Position numbers and translations under genes: made by a program. DNA of 64,000 nt, taken from contig JAWKYW010000004.1 of NCBI GenBank assembly GCA_041396245.1, positions 62,001 through 126,000 of the forward strand, given 5' to 3'. The notes under the pieces were generated by a model, which ran no database searches, was not told where the DNA came from, and saw only the letters and a program-made list of their open reading frames with translations. Of this stretch, positions 1-8,164 are shown piece by piece. How positions within the stretch are numbered: the stretch's first letter is position 1; the number at the start of each line of letters is the position of its first letter. The stretch is from Desulfobacillus sp041396245. GTDB lineage: Bacteria; Pseudomonadota; Gammaproteobacteria; Burkholderiales; Rhodocyclaceae.

Positions 1-1363
1 ACAGGTCCGGCGCAAAGCGTGCGCCCAGCGCCGCCTCCGTCTGCGCCTGCCCGAGCACGCGGGCGGCCAGCGTGCCGTGGCGGCGCGCCAGGGCTTCGAG
101 CAGCTCGGGCGGCAACTTAGGGTAGCGCCGCGCCAGCTCCAGCAGCAGGCCGGGCAGGCCGCCGCGGCCGAGGCCGCCGCCGGGCAGGTGCACGCCGGCG
201 CTCCAGGCGGGACGCAGGCCCGGCAGCCAGGGGCGGAGCCTGTCGAGCACGCGTTCGGCGAGGCGGCGGTAGGTGGTCAGCTTGCCGCCGTAGATCGACA
301 GCAGCGGCGCCTCGGCCGAGCCGCCGTCCACGAGCAGGCGATACTCGCGGCTCACCGCCGAGGCGCTGCCCTGGCCATCGTCGTAGAGCGCACGGATGCC
401 GGCGTAGGACCAGACCGCCTGCGCCGGATCGAGCGGCTGCCTGAAGAAGCGGCTCACCAGCGCGCAAAGATAGTCCGCCTCCGCCGCATCGGCCTGCGGC
501 GCCTCCTCCGCCGCGGCGAGCGGCACCTCGGTCGTGCCGACCAGGCTGAACGCGCCCTCGAAGGGAATCACGAAGGCGATGCGGCCGTCTTCGTTCTGCA
601 GCAGGTAGGCCTGTTCGCCCGCATACAGCCGCGGTACCACCAGGTGGCTGCCCTTCACCAGCCGCAGCGCTTCGGGCCCGGCGTCGCCGACGACCGCCCG
701 GCGCACCGCCCCGGCCCACGGCCCGGCGGCGTTCACCAGAATGCGCGCCGCGCATTCCCGCTGCGCGCCGTCGGCCCCCTGCAGCACGGCGCGCCACTCC
801 TTCCCCTCGCGCCGCGCGCCCGCCAGCCGCGTGCGCGTCAGCACCTGCGCGCCGAGCTGCGCCGCCGACATGGCGTTCGCCAGCGTCAGGCGCGCATCGT
901 CGGTGGCGAGGTCGGAGTAGGCGAAGCCGTGGGCGAACTCGGGCCGCAGCGGCGCGCCAGGCGGCGTGCCGCGCAAGGCCAGCGCCTCGGCCCGCTTCAA
1001 ACTGGCGCCGCGCGCCAGGCCATCGTAGAGCGCCAGGCCGAGGCGGATCATCCAGCGCGGCCGCTGCGACGGGGTGTGGGGGATGACGAAGCGCTGCTCG
1101 CGCACGAGGTGCGGCGCGATCGACAGCAGGATCTCGCGCTCGGCCAGCGACTCGCGCACGAGGCCGAATTCGAAGTGCTCCAGGTAACGCAGGCCGCCGT
1201 GGATGAGCTTGGTCGAGGCGGAGGAAGTCGCCCCGCCGATGTCGCCGCGGTCGACGATCAGCACCTTGAGGCCGCGCCCGGCGGCGTCCCGCGCCAGTCC
1301 GGCGCCGTTGATGCCGGCGCCGACGATGAGCAGGTCGAAGACGGGGTCGGGGGGCGAAGTCAC
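1..1363 (-). CDS. glpD: Aerobic glycerol-3-phosphate dehydrogenase, C-terminus cut by window edge
   Basis: FAD enzyme that oxidises sn-glycerol-3-phosphate to dihydroxyacetone phosphate and passes electrons to the quinone pool at the inner membrane. Translated from a GTG at 1363, it opens with a dinucleotide-binding motif (G15-x-G17-x-x-G20) in VGAGINGAG, then the GlpD signature GGATSSASTKLIHGGLRYLE. About 454 residues are present. The family is usually about 500, so roughly 50 C-terminal residues lie outside the window. The GTG start is 10 bp after the stop of the upstream histidine kinase, so the two are probably co-transcribed. The reading frame is open throughout. Identification is from motif recognition. 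Confidence 0.9.
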   Translation of the reverse strand, partial: MTSPPDPVFDLLIVGAGINGAGLARDAAGRGLKVLIVDRGDIGGATSSASTKLIHGGLRYLEHFEFGLVRESLAEREILLSIAPHLVREQRFVIPHTPSQRPRWMIRLGLALYDGLARGASLKRAEALALRGTPPGAPLRPEFAHGFAYSDLATDDARLTLANAMSAAQLGAQVLTRTRLAGARREGKEWRAVLQGADGAQRECAARILVNAAGPWAGAVRRAVVGDAGPEALRLVKGSHLVVPRLYAGEQAYLLQNEDGRIAFVIPFEGAFSLVGTTEVPLAAAEEAPQADAAEADYLCALVSRFFRQPLDPAQAVWSYAGIRALYDDGQGSASAVSREYRLLVDGGSAEAPLLSIYGGKLTTYRRLAERVLDRLRPWLPGLRPAWSAGVHLPGGGLGRGGLPGLLLELARRYPKLPPELLEALARRHGTLAARVLGQAQTEAALGARFAPDL

Positions 1364-1372
1364 CCGGGCATG

Positions 1373-3046
1373 TTACCCCGGGGCCAGCGGCAAAGTCAGC
1401 GTCACCGACACGCCGCTGCCGTCGGGCAGGTTCCCGGCGGCGATCGTGCCGCCGTGGAATTCGGCGATCAGGCGGGCGATGTAGAGGCCGAGGCCGAGGT
1501 GCGGCCCGTCGCTGCCCGAACCGCCGCGATCCGGGCGCGAGGAGATCATCGCCCCGAACAGCCTGCCCTGCACCTCCGCCGGCAGCGGCGGGCCGGCATT
1601 CGCGACGACCAGACGGGCGTCGGCGCCGTCGCGGGCGAGCGCGATGCGCACCGGGGCGCCGGCGGCGCCGAAATCGACGGCGTTCGCCACCAGCTTGTCG
1701 AGCAGCTGCACGATCAGGTCGGGCGAACCGTCGATCGTCAGCGGCTGGTCGGGCGGCTGCAGCGCGAAGCTGCGCTGCGGATAGGCCAGGCGGTAGCCGC
1801 CGACGCAATCCGCCACCACCGCGTCCAGGTCGAAGCGGCTGCGCGCCTCGCTCGCCAGGCTCTGTTCGAGGCGGGTGGCCTCGCTCATCCGCGTGAGGAT
1901 CTTCGACAGCCGGGCCAGGCCCTCCTCGGCGCGCTCCAGATACACCTGTGCCTGGGCCGGGTCGCGCTCCAGCCTGAGGTTTTCCAGCGAGGAGCGCACC
2001 ACGGCGATCGGCGTGCGCAGCTCGTGCGACAGCCGCCCGGCCAGGCTCTCCAGGTAGCCGTGATGCTGGGCCAGCTTGGCCAGCACGGCCGAGAAGCTGC
2101 GCGACAGGTCGCCGATCTCGTCGCCCGCCTGCGAACCCGAGGTCAGCCGCTTGAGCCGGCCGCGGGCGTCGACGGCGCTCTCCGCCTCGTCGCGCAGGCG
2201 GCGGATGCGGTTCGACAGGCGCGTGGCGAAGCCGAGCAGCACGGCGGCGGCCAGCACGAACACCGCGATGGTGGTGAGCAGCAGGCGTTCCAGCGCCTGG
2301 CTGCGCACGGCCAGGATGGAATGCGTGGTCTCCTCCACCACCACCGCGCCCAGCACGTTGTCGCGGCTCCAGATCGGGTGCGCCGCCGAGACGATGACGG
2401 CGCGGCCGTCGGCACTCGCGCGCAGGCGCGTGGCCGGCGCGCCGAGCAGGGCGTGGGCAATCTCGCGGCCGGAGCCGAGCACGTCCTCGTCGAGCGCCTC
2501 GTCGAAATCCTCGGCCGGACGCGGCACGATGCGGGCGAGGAGGTCTCGCCACAGGCGGGCGGCGCCCTCGCCGGCATCCCCTGCCGGCTTCGCCTTCGGC
2601 CTCAGGCTGCCGGCCAGGGCCAGCAGCTTCAGTTCGCGGTTCACCACCCAGATGCGTCCCGAGGCGCGCTCCAGTCCGCGCAGGATGGCCCCGATCTCCT
2701 CGACGGCCTGCCGCTCGTTCGTCACCGACTCGCGGCCGATCTCCTCGACCACCGCCGGCTGGCCGGTCCGCTCCGCCAGTTCGGTCGCCTGCCGGAGGCG
2801 GTCTTCCGCCGCCTGCCGCGCCGCGCTGTCCTCGGCCACCTTCAGGCGCATCAGCTGCGGCCGCTCGTGCAGCGCCGTGGCCACCGCGCGCGCCGTGGCG
2901 AGCAGCGCCTGCTGCTGCGCCTCGAGCAGGAAGCCCTCCATCTCCTGCACGTAGCGCCAGCCGACCCAGGGCAGGCCGAGCAGGGTCAGCGCGACCAGCG
3001 CCAGCTTGAGGCGGAGGCTGAAGCGGAAGGGGGAGGGCGCTTTCAT
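1373..3046 (-). CDS. pdsS: Sensor histidine kinase of the proteobacterial dedicated sortase system (PdsS-like)
   Basis: Membrane sensor kinase of 557 residues. Two hydrophobic segments (about residues 12-30 and 255-275) enclose a large periplasmic domain of about 220 residues. A HAMP-like linker follows, then a HisKA box with phospho-acceptor H341 in SHELRTPIAVVRSS, and an HATPase domain with a G-box (LGLGLYIARLI) near the C-terminus. It lies downstream of a response regulator and next to a VIT/VWA protein and a class GN sortase. This is the layout of the proteobacterial dedicated sortase (Pds) loci, which is the basis for the name. The signal it senses is unknown; cell-surface or sortase-substrate status is a guess. 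Confidence 0.85.
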   Translation of the reverse strand: MKAPSPFRFSLRLKLALVALTLLGLPWVGWRYVQEMEGFLLEAQQQALLATARAVATALHERPQLMRLKVAEDSAARQAAEDRLRQATELAERTGQPAVVEEIGRESVTNERQAVEEIGAILRGLERASGRIWVVNRELKLLALAGSLRPKAKPAGDAGEGAARLWRDLLARIVPRPAEDFDEALDEDVLGSGREIAHALLGAPATRLRASADGRAVIVSAAHPIWSRDNVLGAVVVEETTHSILAVRSQALERLLLTTIAVFVLAAAVLLGFATRLSNRIRRLRDEAESAVDARGRLKRLTSGSQAGDEIGDLSRSFSAVLAKLAQHHGYLESLAGRLSHELRTPIAVVRSSLENLRLERDPAQAQVYLERAEEGLARLSKILTRMSEATRLEQSLASEARSRFDLDAVVADCVGGYRLAYPQRSFALQPPDQPLTIDGSPDLIVQLLDKLVANAVDFGAAGAPVRIALARDGADARLVVANAGPPLPAEVQGRLFGAMISSRPDRGGSGSDGPHLGLGLYIARLIAEFHGGTIAAGNLPDGSGVSVTLTLPLAPG

Positions 3047-3069
3047 GAAAATCTGCGGGCCAAACCGTT

Positions 3070-3160
3070 GTTATTCCCGCGAAGCATGTCCCCGTATGCC
3101 TGAAGCGGGGAGCGGGAATCCACCCGGCGTATGGATTCCCGCTTTCGCGGGAATGACGAA
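3070..3160. repeat. Palindromic repeat between pdsR and pdsS (dRS3-like)
   Basis: Between the two regulatory genes lie two back-to-back palindromes. The clearest has arms ATTCCCGC and GCGGGAAT around TTTC at 3135-3154. A second, more diverged pair (TTCCCGCG / AGCGGGAATCC) lies at about 3073-3120. The pattern resembles the short ATTCCC...GGGAAT repeats common in Neisseria and other betaproteobacteria. Related copies occur at about 4030-4100 and 7043-7152. Confidence 0.7.
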
Positions 3161-3167
3161 GCTGGCT

Positions 3168-3857
3168 TCATGCCTTCCAGCGGTAGCCCATGCCATAGAC
3201 CGTGTCGATGCGGTCGAACGCCGGATCGACGGCCTGGAACTTGCGGCGGATGCGCTTGATGTGGGAGGTGATGGTGCCCTCGTCCACCACCAGCCGGGCG
3301 TCGTGCATCAGCCGGTCGCGGTCCTTCACGTGGCCGGGAAACTTGGCCAGGGTGTGCACCATCCAGAACTCGGTCAAAGTCAGTTCCACCGGCACGGCGT
3401 TCCAGCTCGCGCTGAGGCGCTTGGCATCGAGGCGCAGCGGGCCGCGCTCGAGCACCTCCTCGGCCGCCTCCGGTTCGCCCAGCACCTCGACGCGGCGGAA
3501 CAGCGCGGCGATGCGCGCCGTCAGGTGGGGCAGGCTGACGTCCTTGGTCAGGTAATCGTCGGCGCCCAGGCGCAGGCCGGAGACGATGTCGAAGTCGGAG
3601 TCGCGCGCCGAGAGGAAGATGATCGGCAGGCGCGGGCTCAGCGCGCGCAGCTCGCGGCACAGCTCGAAGCCGCCCTCCGGCTCGTCGCCGAGGCCGATGT
3701 CGATCACCGCCAGGTCGGGCAGGCGCGTGCGGAAGGCGGCCAGCGCCTCCGGCCGGTTGGCGTAGGCGGCCACCTCGTAGCCCTGGCGCGCCAGCGCCTC
3801 CGCATAGTTGGCACGGATGGCGGCTTCGTCCTCGACGATGGCGATGCGTTTGGCCAT
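3168..3857 (-). CDS. pdsR: Response regulator of the dedicated sortase system (PdsR-like)
   Basis: OmpR/PhoB-type regulator of 229 residues. The receiver domain begins KRIAIVEDEAA, with phospho-acceptor D53 in LAVIDIGLG and the conserved lysine in DDYLTKD. A winged-helix DNA-binding domain ends in the typical IDTVYGMGYRWKA. The ATG at 3857 is preferred over an upstream in-frame alternative start because the receiver begins directly after it. It is the first gene of the pdsR-pdsS-glpD run and is divergent from the sortase-target gene at 4015, so the 3858-4014 interval probably holds promoters for both directions. Confidence 0.88.
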   Translation of the reverse strand: MAKRIAIVEDEAAIRANYAEALARQGYEVAAYANRPEALAAFRTRLPDLAVIDIGLGDEPEGGFELCRELRALSPRLPIIFLSARDSDFDIVSGLRLGADDYLTKDVSLPHLTARIAALFRRVEVLGEPEAAEEVLERGPLRLDAKRLSASWNAVPVELTLTEFWMVHTLAKFPGHVKDRDRLMHDARLVVDEGTITSHIKRIRRKFQAVDPAFDRIDTVYGMGYRWKA

Positions 3858-4014
3858 GCGGCGGACTATACCGAAAACCTCCCCGCCCGGAGCGGCAACA
3901 GGCAATTGCCCTATTTTTGCCACAATTCTTCGCCGTCCCGCCCGTTTTCCTCCCGGCTGCCGCCCGTCTTCCCGGCTTCAATGCAAGCGTCGCCAAACGG
4001 GAAGGAGAACAACA

Positions 4015-6246
4015 ATGAACACCGCCACTTGCCACTCTCGCGAAAGCGGGAATCCGGGCGTCGCCGGAAATGACTGGATCCCCGCTGCCGCGGGGATGAC
4101 GACCGGCGGCAGGCTCCTCGCCGTCGAAATCATCGCCAAGGTGGTGCTGGCCTTCGCCATCGGCCTGGCCACCTCCGTCACGCTGGCCGGCGTGGTCCTG
4201 CTGCTGACCGACGACGTCCAGGCCGCCGAACTCCCGGCAATGAAACCCTCTCAGGCGCAACGGGGCACGCTGCTGTTGAAGTCCGAAGGCGGCACCCTCG
4301 CCGTGCCGGCGGTGGCGACGGAAGCCGAGATCCGGGTCTCCGGCATCGTCGCCCGCGCCGTCGTCAGGCAGACCTACCGCAATCCCTACGATGCCTGGTT
4401 CGAGGGCGTCTATGTCTTCCCGCTGCCGGAGAACGCCGCCGTCGACCATCTGCGCATGAAGGTCGGCGACCGCATCGTCGAGGGAGACATCCGGGAGCGC
4501 CAGGCCGCGCGCGCGCAATATGAACAGGCGAAATCCTCCGGCCGGCGCGCCGCGCTGGTCGAGCAGGAACGGCCGAACATCTTCACGACGAGCGTCGCCA
4601 ACATCCCGCCGCGCGGCGAGATCGTCGTCGAGATCGAATACCAGCAGACCCTGCGCTACGAGGTTACCCGAATGCAGGGCAGCTTCAGCCTGCGCTTCCC
4701 GATGGTGGTCGGCCCGCGCTACATCCCCGGCGCGCCCGCCGAAGGCCAGGGCGCGGGTACGGGCCGGTCGCCGGACACCGACCAAGTCAGCGATGCCTCC
4801 CGCATCACGCCGCCCGTGCTCGATCCGGCGCAGCACGCGCCGACGAACCCGGTGCGCCTGAAGGTCGTGCTCGACGCCGGCGTGCCGCTGGCCCGCGTCG
4901 ACAGCCCCTATCATCCGATCGTGATGCGGGAAACCGAAGGCGGCGGCCGCATCGTCGAGCTGGCTTCAGGCGAAGTACCGGCCGACAAGGATTTCGAACT
5001 CACGTGGACGCCGGCGGCGGGCCATGCCCCCCAGGCAGCGTTGTTCACCGAAAAGCACGGTGACAGGCATTACGCGCTGCTCATGGTCATGCCGCCGGCG
5101 AAGGAGGTCGCCACCGCGCGCCTGCCGCGTGAAGTGATCTTCGTCATCGACACCTCCGGCTCCATGTCGGGCAGCTCCATCGCCCAGGCGAAAGAGGCGC
5201 TCGAGCTGGCCATCTCGCGCCTCAACGAACAGGATCGCTTCAACGTCATCGAATTCAACTCCTACGCGAAAGCCCTTTACCCCGAGGCGCGACCCGCCAC
5301 GTTCGACAACCGCGCAAAGGCCATCCGCTTCGTGCGTCGATTGCAGTCGCAGGGCGGCACCGAGATGGCGCTGGCGTTGAACCTCGCCCTTAACGGGCGC
5401 ACCCCAAGGGTACTTCCTGCGGGGCGCGACAACCCCGGCCGCGTGCGCCAGGTGATCTTCCTCACCGACGGCGCCGTCGGCAACGAGGACAGTCTCTTCA
5501 AGCTGATCCAGGACAAGCTCGGCGACTCGCGCCTGTTCACCGTCGGCATCGGTTCGGCCCCCAACAGCCACTTCATGGGCAAGGCGGCGCAGACCGGCCG
5601 CGGCACCTTCACCTATATCGGCAAGATCGAGGAAGTGAAGGAGAAGATGGGCGGCCTCTTCGCCAGGCTCGAATCGCCGGTGCTGAAGGGCGTCGACATC
5701 GCCTGGCCGGGCGCGGCCGAAGCCTGGCCGAAACGCGTGCCGGATCTGTATCTGGGCGAACCCCTCGTCGTTTCCGTCCTGCTCGACAAGATGGAAGGCG
5801 AGATCCGCCTCTCCGGCCTGCGCGGCGATGCACCGTGGCAGGCGACGCTGCCCCTGGCCTCCGCGCGCACGGGCAAGGGCATGGGCGTGCTGTGGGCGCG
5901 CGAGAAAATCCAGTCCCACATCGACAGCCTGCGCGACGGCGCGAAAGAGGAGGAGGTACGCGACGCGGTGGTCGAGGTCGCCCTCGCCCACCATCTCGTC
6001 AGCAAGTACACCAGCCTCGTCGCGGTGGACAAGACGCCGGTGCGTCCGAAGGAGGATGAACTTCAGTCCGGCGCCATCCCGACCAACCTGCCGGAAGGCT
6101 GGGAGTACGGCAAGGTCTTCGGCGAGCTGCCGCAGGGCGCCACCGATTCGCGCTGGAACCTGCTGGCCGGCTTGCTCACGCTGCTGCTGGCGCTCGGGCT
6201 GTACCTCGGCGCGCGGCGGACGCCGGTTGCCTTGAGGAGGGGTTGA
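4015..6246 (+). CDS. VIT/VWA-domain sortase target protein (MSTP-like)
   Basis: Predicted surface protein of 743 residues. A membrane or signal segment (about residues 42-68) precedes a VIT (vault/inter-alpha-trypsin) domain, then a von Willebrand A domain with an intact MIDAS start D379-TSGS. The C-terminus carries ELPQGA, a hydrophobic stretch (LLAGLLTLLLALGLYLGA) and arginines, the architecture of a sortase substrate. The ATG at 4015 has AGGAG eight bases upstream. The sortase gene starts one base after its stop. The N-terminus is odd: residues about 6-29 (CHSRESGNPG...) are the translation of a palindromic repeat, so this segment is probably not functional. Homologues are described as targets of dedicated class GN sortases; binding partners are unknown. 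Confidence 0.85.
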   Translation: MNTATCHSRESGNPGVAGNDWIPAAAGMTTGGRLLAVEIIAKVVLAFAIGLATSVTLAGVVLLLTDDVQAAELPAMKPSQAQRGTLLLKSEGGTLAVPAVATEAEIRVSGIVARAVVRQTYRNPYDAWFEGVYVFPLPENAAVDHLRMKVGDRIVEGDIRERQAARAQYEQAKSSGRRAALVEQERPNIFTTSVANIPPRGEIVVEIEYQQTLRYEVTRMQGSFSLRFPMVVGPRYIPGAPAEGQGAGTGRSPDTDQVSDASRITPPVLDPAQHAPTNPVRLKVVLDAGVPLARVDSPYHPIVMRETEGGGRIVELASGEVPADKDFELTWTPAAGHAPQAALFTEKHGDRHYALLMVMPPAKEVATARLPREVIFVIDTSGSMSGSSIAQAKEALELAISRLNEQDRFNVIEFNSYAKALYPEARPATFDNRAKAIRFVRRLQSQGGTEMALALNLALNGRTPRVLPAGRDNPGRVRQVIFLTDGAVGNEDSLFKLIQDKLGDSRLFTVGIGSAPNSHFMGKAAQTGRGTFTYIGKIEEVKEKMGGLFARLESPVLKGVDIAWPGAAEAWPKRVPDLYLGEPLVVSVLLDKMEGEIRLSGLRGDAPWQATLPLASARTGKGMGVLWAREKIQSHIDSLRDGAKEEEVRDAVVEVALAHHLVSKYTSLVAVDKTPVRPKEDELQSGAIPTNLPEGWEYGKVFGELPQGATDSRWNLLAGLLTLLLALGLYLGARRTPVALRRG
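4030..4103. repeat. Palindromic repeat inside the start of the VIT/VWA gene
   Basis: Two palindromic units (CTCGCGAAAGCGGGAATCC and GGATCCCCGCTGCCGCGG-GGATGAC) lie in frame just after the ATG of the VIT/VWA protein. They are of the same family as the elements at 3070 and 7043. They translate without a stop. Confidence 0.7.
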
Positions 6247-6247
6247 G

Positions 6248-7033
6248 ATGAAAGTTCAACGGTACGACTGGCCGCTCGGCGTCGAATGCGCCTGGCCCAC
6301 TACCCAGCGCATCGCCCTCGCAAAGCCTTGCAGGTCGGCCTTCAGGCCGAAGCGTCCCACAGGGATTTCCTCCGGTCATCGGGCTGAAGCCCGGCCTGCG
6401 GCACGGCGCCGCTGGCAACTCTGGCTCGCCGCCATCGCCTTCAGCGTCAGCCTCTGGCAGCTCGGCCAGGGCAGCTACATCCAGGCCAAGGCCTGGCTCG
6501 CGCAGGTGCTCATCAAGCAGGCCTGGGCGCGCACGCTGGAGGGCGAAGCGCAGGCGCGGCCCTGGCCCTGGGCCGACACCTGGCCGGTGGCGCGCATCAC
6601 GGTCCCCGGCCGCGACATCGAGCGCTATGTGCTGGCCGGCGCCAACGGCCGCACCATCGCCTTCGGCCCCGGCCACGTCTTCGGCACGCCGCTGCCGGGC
6701 GAGGCCGGCAACAGCGTCATCGGCGCCCACCGCGACACCCACTTCGCCTTCCTGCGCGCGCTGCGGCCGGGCGAGGAGATCGTCGTGGAAAACGCTTCAG
6801 CGCTTCGGCGGAGGCTAATGCCTGCGGAGCAGGCGTTACACCGGAACCAAAAGTCAGCCGCCGCGACACGGCGCTACCGCGTCAGCGGCGCCGAGATCGT
6901 CGACAAATCCGAAACCCGCGTGCTGGCGCAGCCGCCCGGCGAGACGCGCCTGACGCTGGTCACCTGCTACCCCTTCGACGCCCTGCGCGCCGGCGGGCCG
7001 CTGCGCTACGTCGTCACCGCGAAGGCGATATGA
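6248..7033 (+). CDS. Class GN sortase
   Basis: Cysteine transpeptidase of 261 residues expected to process the adjacent VIT/VWA protein. The catalytic triad is visible: H161 in GAHRDTHFAFL, C240 in LVTCYPF and R253 in PLRYVV. A membrane anchor lies at about residues 58-75 (LWLAAIAFSVSLWQLGQ). The start overlaps the operon context closely, with GGAGG upstream and the VIT/VWA stop at 6244-6246. Two segments look inserted. Residues about 24-52 are encoded by GC-rich palindromes. Residues about 183-206, between strands of the sortase barrel, are encoded by a hairpin (TAATGCCTGC / GCAGGCGTTA) and one copy of the 24-nt dispersed motif. The fold may tolerate both, but activity is uncertain. Confidence 0.88.
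   Translation: MKVQRYDWPLGVECAWPTTQRIALAKPCRSAFRPKRPTGISSGHRAEARPAARRRWQLWLAAIAFSVSLWQLGQGSYIQAKAWLAQVLIKQAWARTLEGEAQARPWPWADTWPVARITVPGRDIERYVLAGANGRTIAFGPGHVFGTPLPGEAGNSVIGAHRDTHFAFLRALRPGEEIVVENASALRRRLMPAEQALHRNQKSAAATRRYRVSGAEIVDKSETRVLAQPPGETRLTLVTCYPFDALRAGGPLRYVVTAKAI
6795..6873 (+). repeat. Hairpin plus 24-nt motif inserted in the sortase gene
   Basis: A hairpin with arms TAATGCCTGC and GCAGGCGTTA (about 6817-6839) is followed by AAAGTCAG at 6850-6857, eight variable bases and ACACGGCG at 6866-6873. The segment keeps the sortase frame open and interrupts an otherwise continuous barrel sequence. Confidence 0.6.
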
Positions 7034-7042
7034 GCGTCCGCC

Positions 7043-7152
7043 ATTCCCGCGAACGCGGGAATCCACACGCCCCGACAACCCTGGATCCCCGCTTTAGTTA
7101 CGGCATAACCCAAAGGTTAGCCTGCACTGAAACTTCGTTTTCGCGGGGATGA
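7043..7152. repeat. Palindromic repeat pair, second unit interrupted
   Basis: A perfect palindrome, ATTCCCGCGA-ACGCGGGAAT, lies at 7043-7062. A second unit begins GGATCCCCGCTTT at 7083 and ends TTTTCGCGGGGATGAC at about 7137-7152. The two halves of this unit are separated by about 41 bases of unrelated sequence (about 7096-7136), which itself contains GTTACGGCATAAC. Confidence 0.65.
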
Positions 7153-7172
7153 CAACCGATAGGAGCCCTCAC

Positions 7173-7640
7173 ATGCAAACCTCCTCCGCCCTCTGCTTCT
7201 CCGTCGCCCTCGCCAACACGCGCGCGTTCGACGACAACTCTGGCTACCCGCGGCCGGTACTGGTGCCGCGCGTCGACAAGCTCGTCGTCGACAAGGCGCG
7301 CCGCCGCCTGACCCTGATGGGGCGCAAGCATGTCGTGCGCAGCTACCGCGTCTCGCTCGGCGGCGAAGGCAGCGCGCCGGCCGGCCGTTATGTGGTCGCC
7401 GGACGCAACCCCAGGAGCCCCAACCACCTCGCCCTGCGCCTCGCCCGCCAGATGCCCGCCGATGCGGGCCGCGCTAGCGGCTTCCTGCAGATCCACGGCA
7501 CGCCCGACTGGCTCGGCCCGCTCGCCGCGGCGCTGAAGGGCAGCGACTGGACCACCGGCGGCATCGCCGTCGCCAACGCCGACATCGAGGAGATCTGGAA
7601 CCTGGTGACCGACGGCACGCCGGTCGTGGTCAGGCCGTAG
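7173..7640 (+). CDS. L,D-transpeptidase (YkuD)-like protein lacking the catalytic cysteine
   Basis: Protein of 155 residues with the YkuD fold: a start like KLVVDKARRRLTLMGRK, the FLQIHGTPDW segment with the conserved histidine, and the C-terminal DWTTGGIAVANADIEEIWNLV. Active members have a cysteine in SxGC or TTGC; here the codon at 7560-7562 is GGC, giving G130. The protein should therefore not form the acyl-enzyme used to cross-link peptidoglycan. No convincing signal peptide is seen. The start is ATG at 7173 with AGGAGC upstream. It follows the sortase gene and may belong to the same locus. Confidence 0.75.
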   Translation: MQTSSALCFSVALANTRAFDDNSGYPRPVLVPRVDKLVVDKARRRLTLMGRKHVVRSYRVSLGGEGSAPAGRYVVAGRNPRSPNHLALRLARQMPADAGRASGFLQIHGTPDWLGPLAAALKGSDWTTGGIAVANADIEEIWNLVTDGTPVVVRP

Positions 7641-7971
7641 TCCTGCCCCAGCGCAGCGCGCTGGTCAGCTTGCAGAGCAGATCGCGGTCGAGGAAGGGCC
7701 GCGCCCGCGCCGTCAGAAAGGCCGTCGGACAGTGCACGCGCAGTTCGTTCAGGGACTGCGTCGCGCCCTCGATGACGACGCGGCCGCGACCCATCACGCA
7801 ATAGCTCTGGCCGGGCGAAAGGAACACGTCGCCGGAATCGCCCTCGACGGTCACCCACAACAGGCCACTGGTCGCATCGATGACGACGCCGGGCGCGTCC
7901 TCCAGAACGAGGGTCTCGCCGTTGGCAAGCGCAATGGGTCGAAGCTGCAGACAGTAATGGCTGGTCGTCAC
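7630..7971 (-). CDS. DUF2917 family protein
   Basis: Small protein of about 113 residues, likely starting at the GTG at 7971, which is preceded by a G-rich ribosome-binding sequence. It has the DUF2917 pattern of a small beta-barrel (cupin-like) fold: IALANGETLVLEDAPG, WVTVEGDSGDVFLSPGQSY. Function is not known. It overlaps the end of the L,D-transpeptidase-like gene by 11 bases (convergent) and is divergent from a MocR-type regulator, which probably controls it. In other proteobacteria DUF2917 genes commonly sit beside such regulators; that link is from general knowledge. Confidence 0.7.
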   Translation of the reverse strand: MTTSHYCLQLRPIALANGETLVLEDAPGVVIDATSGLLWVTVEGDSGDVFLSPGQSYCVMGRGRVVIEGATQSLNELRVHCPTAFLTARARPFLDRDLLCKLTSALRWGRTTA

Positions 7972-8027
7972 GATGCCCCCCTGCGGAAAACGATGAGGCC
8001 AGTCTAGATTTCCGCCCTCTACCAATA

Positions 8028-8112
8028 CAGATACAACCAGACGAAATTGTTTCCCGCACAGTTACGAGATTTGGCAAACTGTGCTGGTCACACCGGGGCG
8101 CAACTGTATCTG
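8028..8112. promoter_or_regulatory. Nested inverted repeats between DUF2917 and the MocR-type regulator
   Basis: Outer arms CAGATACA (8028-8035) and TGTATCTG (8105-8112) enclose inner arms GCACAGTT (8056-8063) and AACTGTGC (8077-8084). The position in a divergent promoter region fits an operator for the regulator. The outer half-sites resemble those reported for MocR/PdxR-type proteins. Confidence 0.6.
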
Positions 8113-8164
8113 TTCGCATCGCGCCCCGCCGCCGAAAATGGCGGAGTCATCCGGAGCCGACCCC

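Noticed and set aside
117..2552. 811-codon minus-strand frame
   Set aside because: It is a shifted reading of glpD and pdsS; arginine- and proline-rich with no domain.
77..3103. 1008-codon open frame on the plus strand
   Set aside because: It is antisense and codon-aligned to glpD and in part to pdsS. Its composition (Arg, Gln, Ala, His-rich) is typical of the antisense of high-GC genes.
3376..3399. Exact match to the 24-nt motif inside pdsR as a mobile insertion
   Set aside because: The bases encode conserved pdsR residues (AVPVELTLTEF), so this copy is not an insertion. It is kept only as a motif count.
3070..7152. CRISPR array from repeated palindromes
   Set aside because: Units are irregularly spaced, variable and partly coding, with no constant repeat-spacer pattern.
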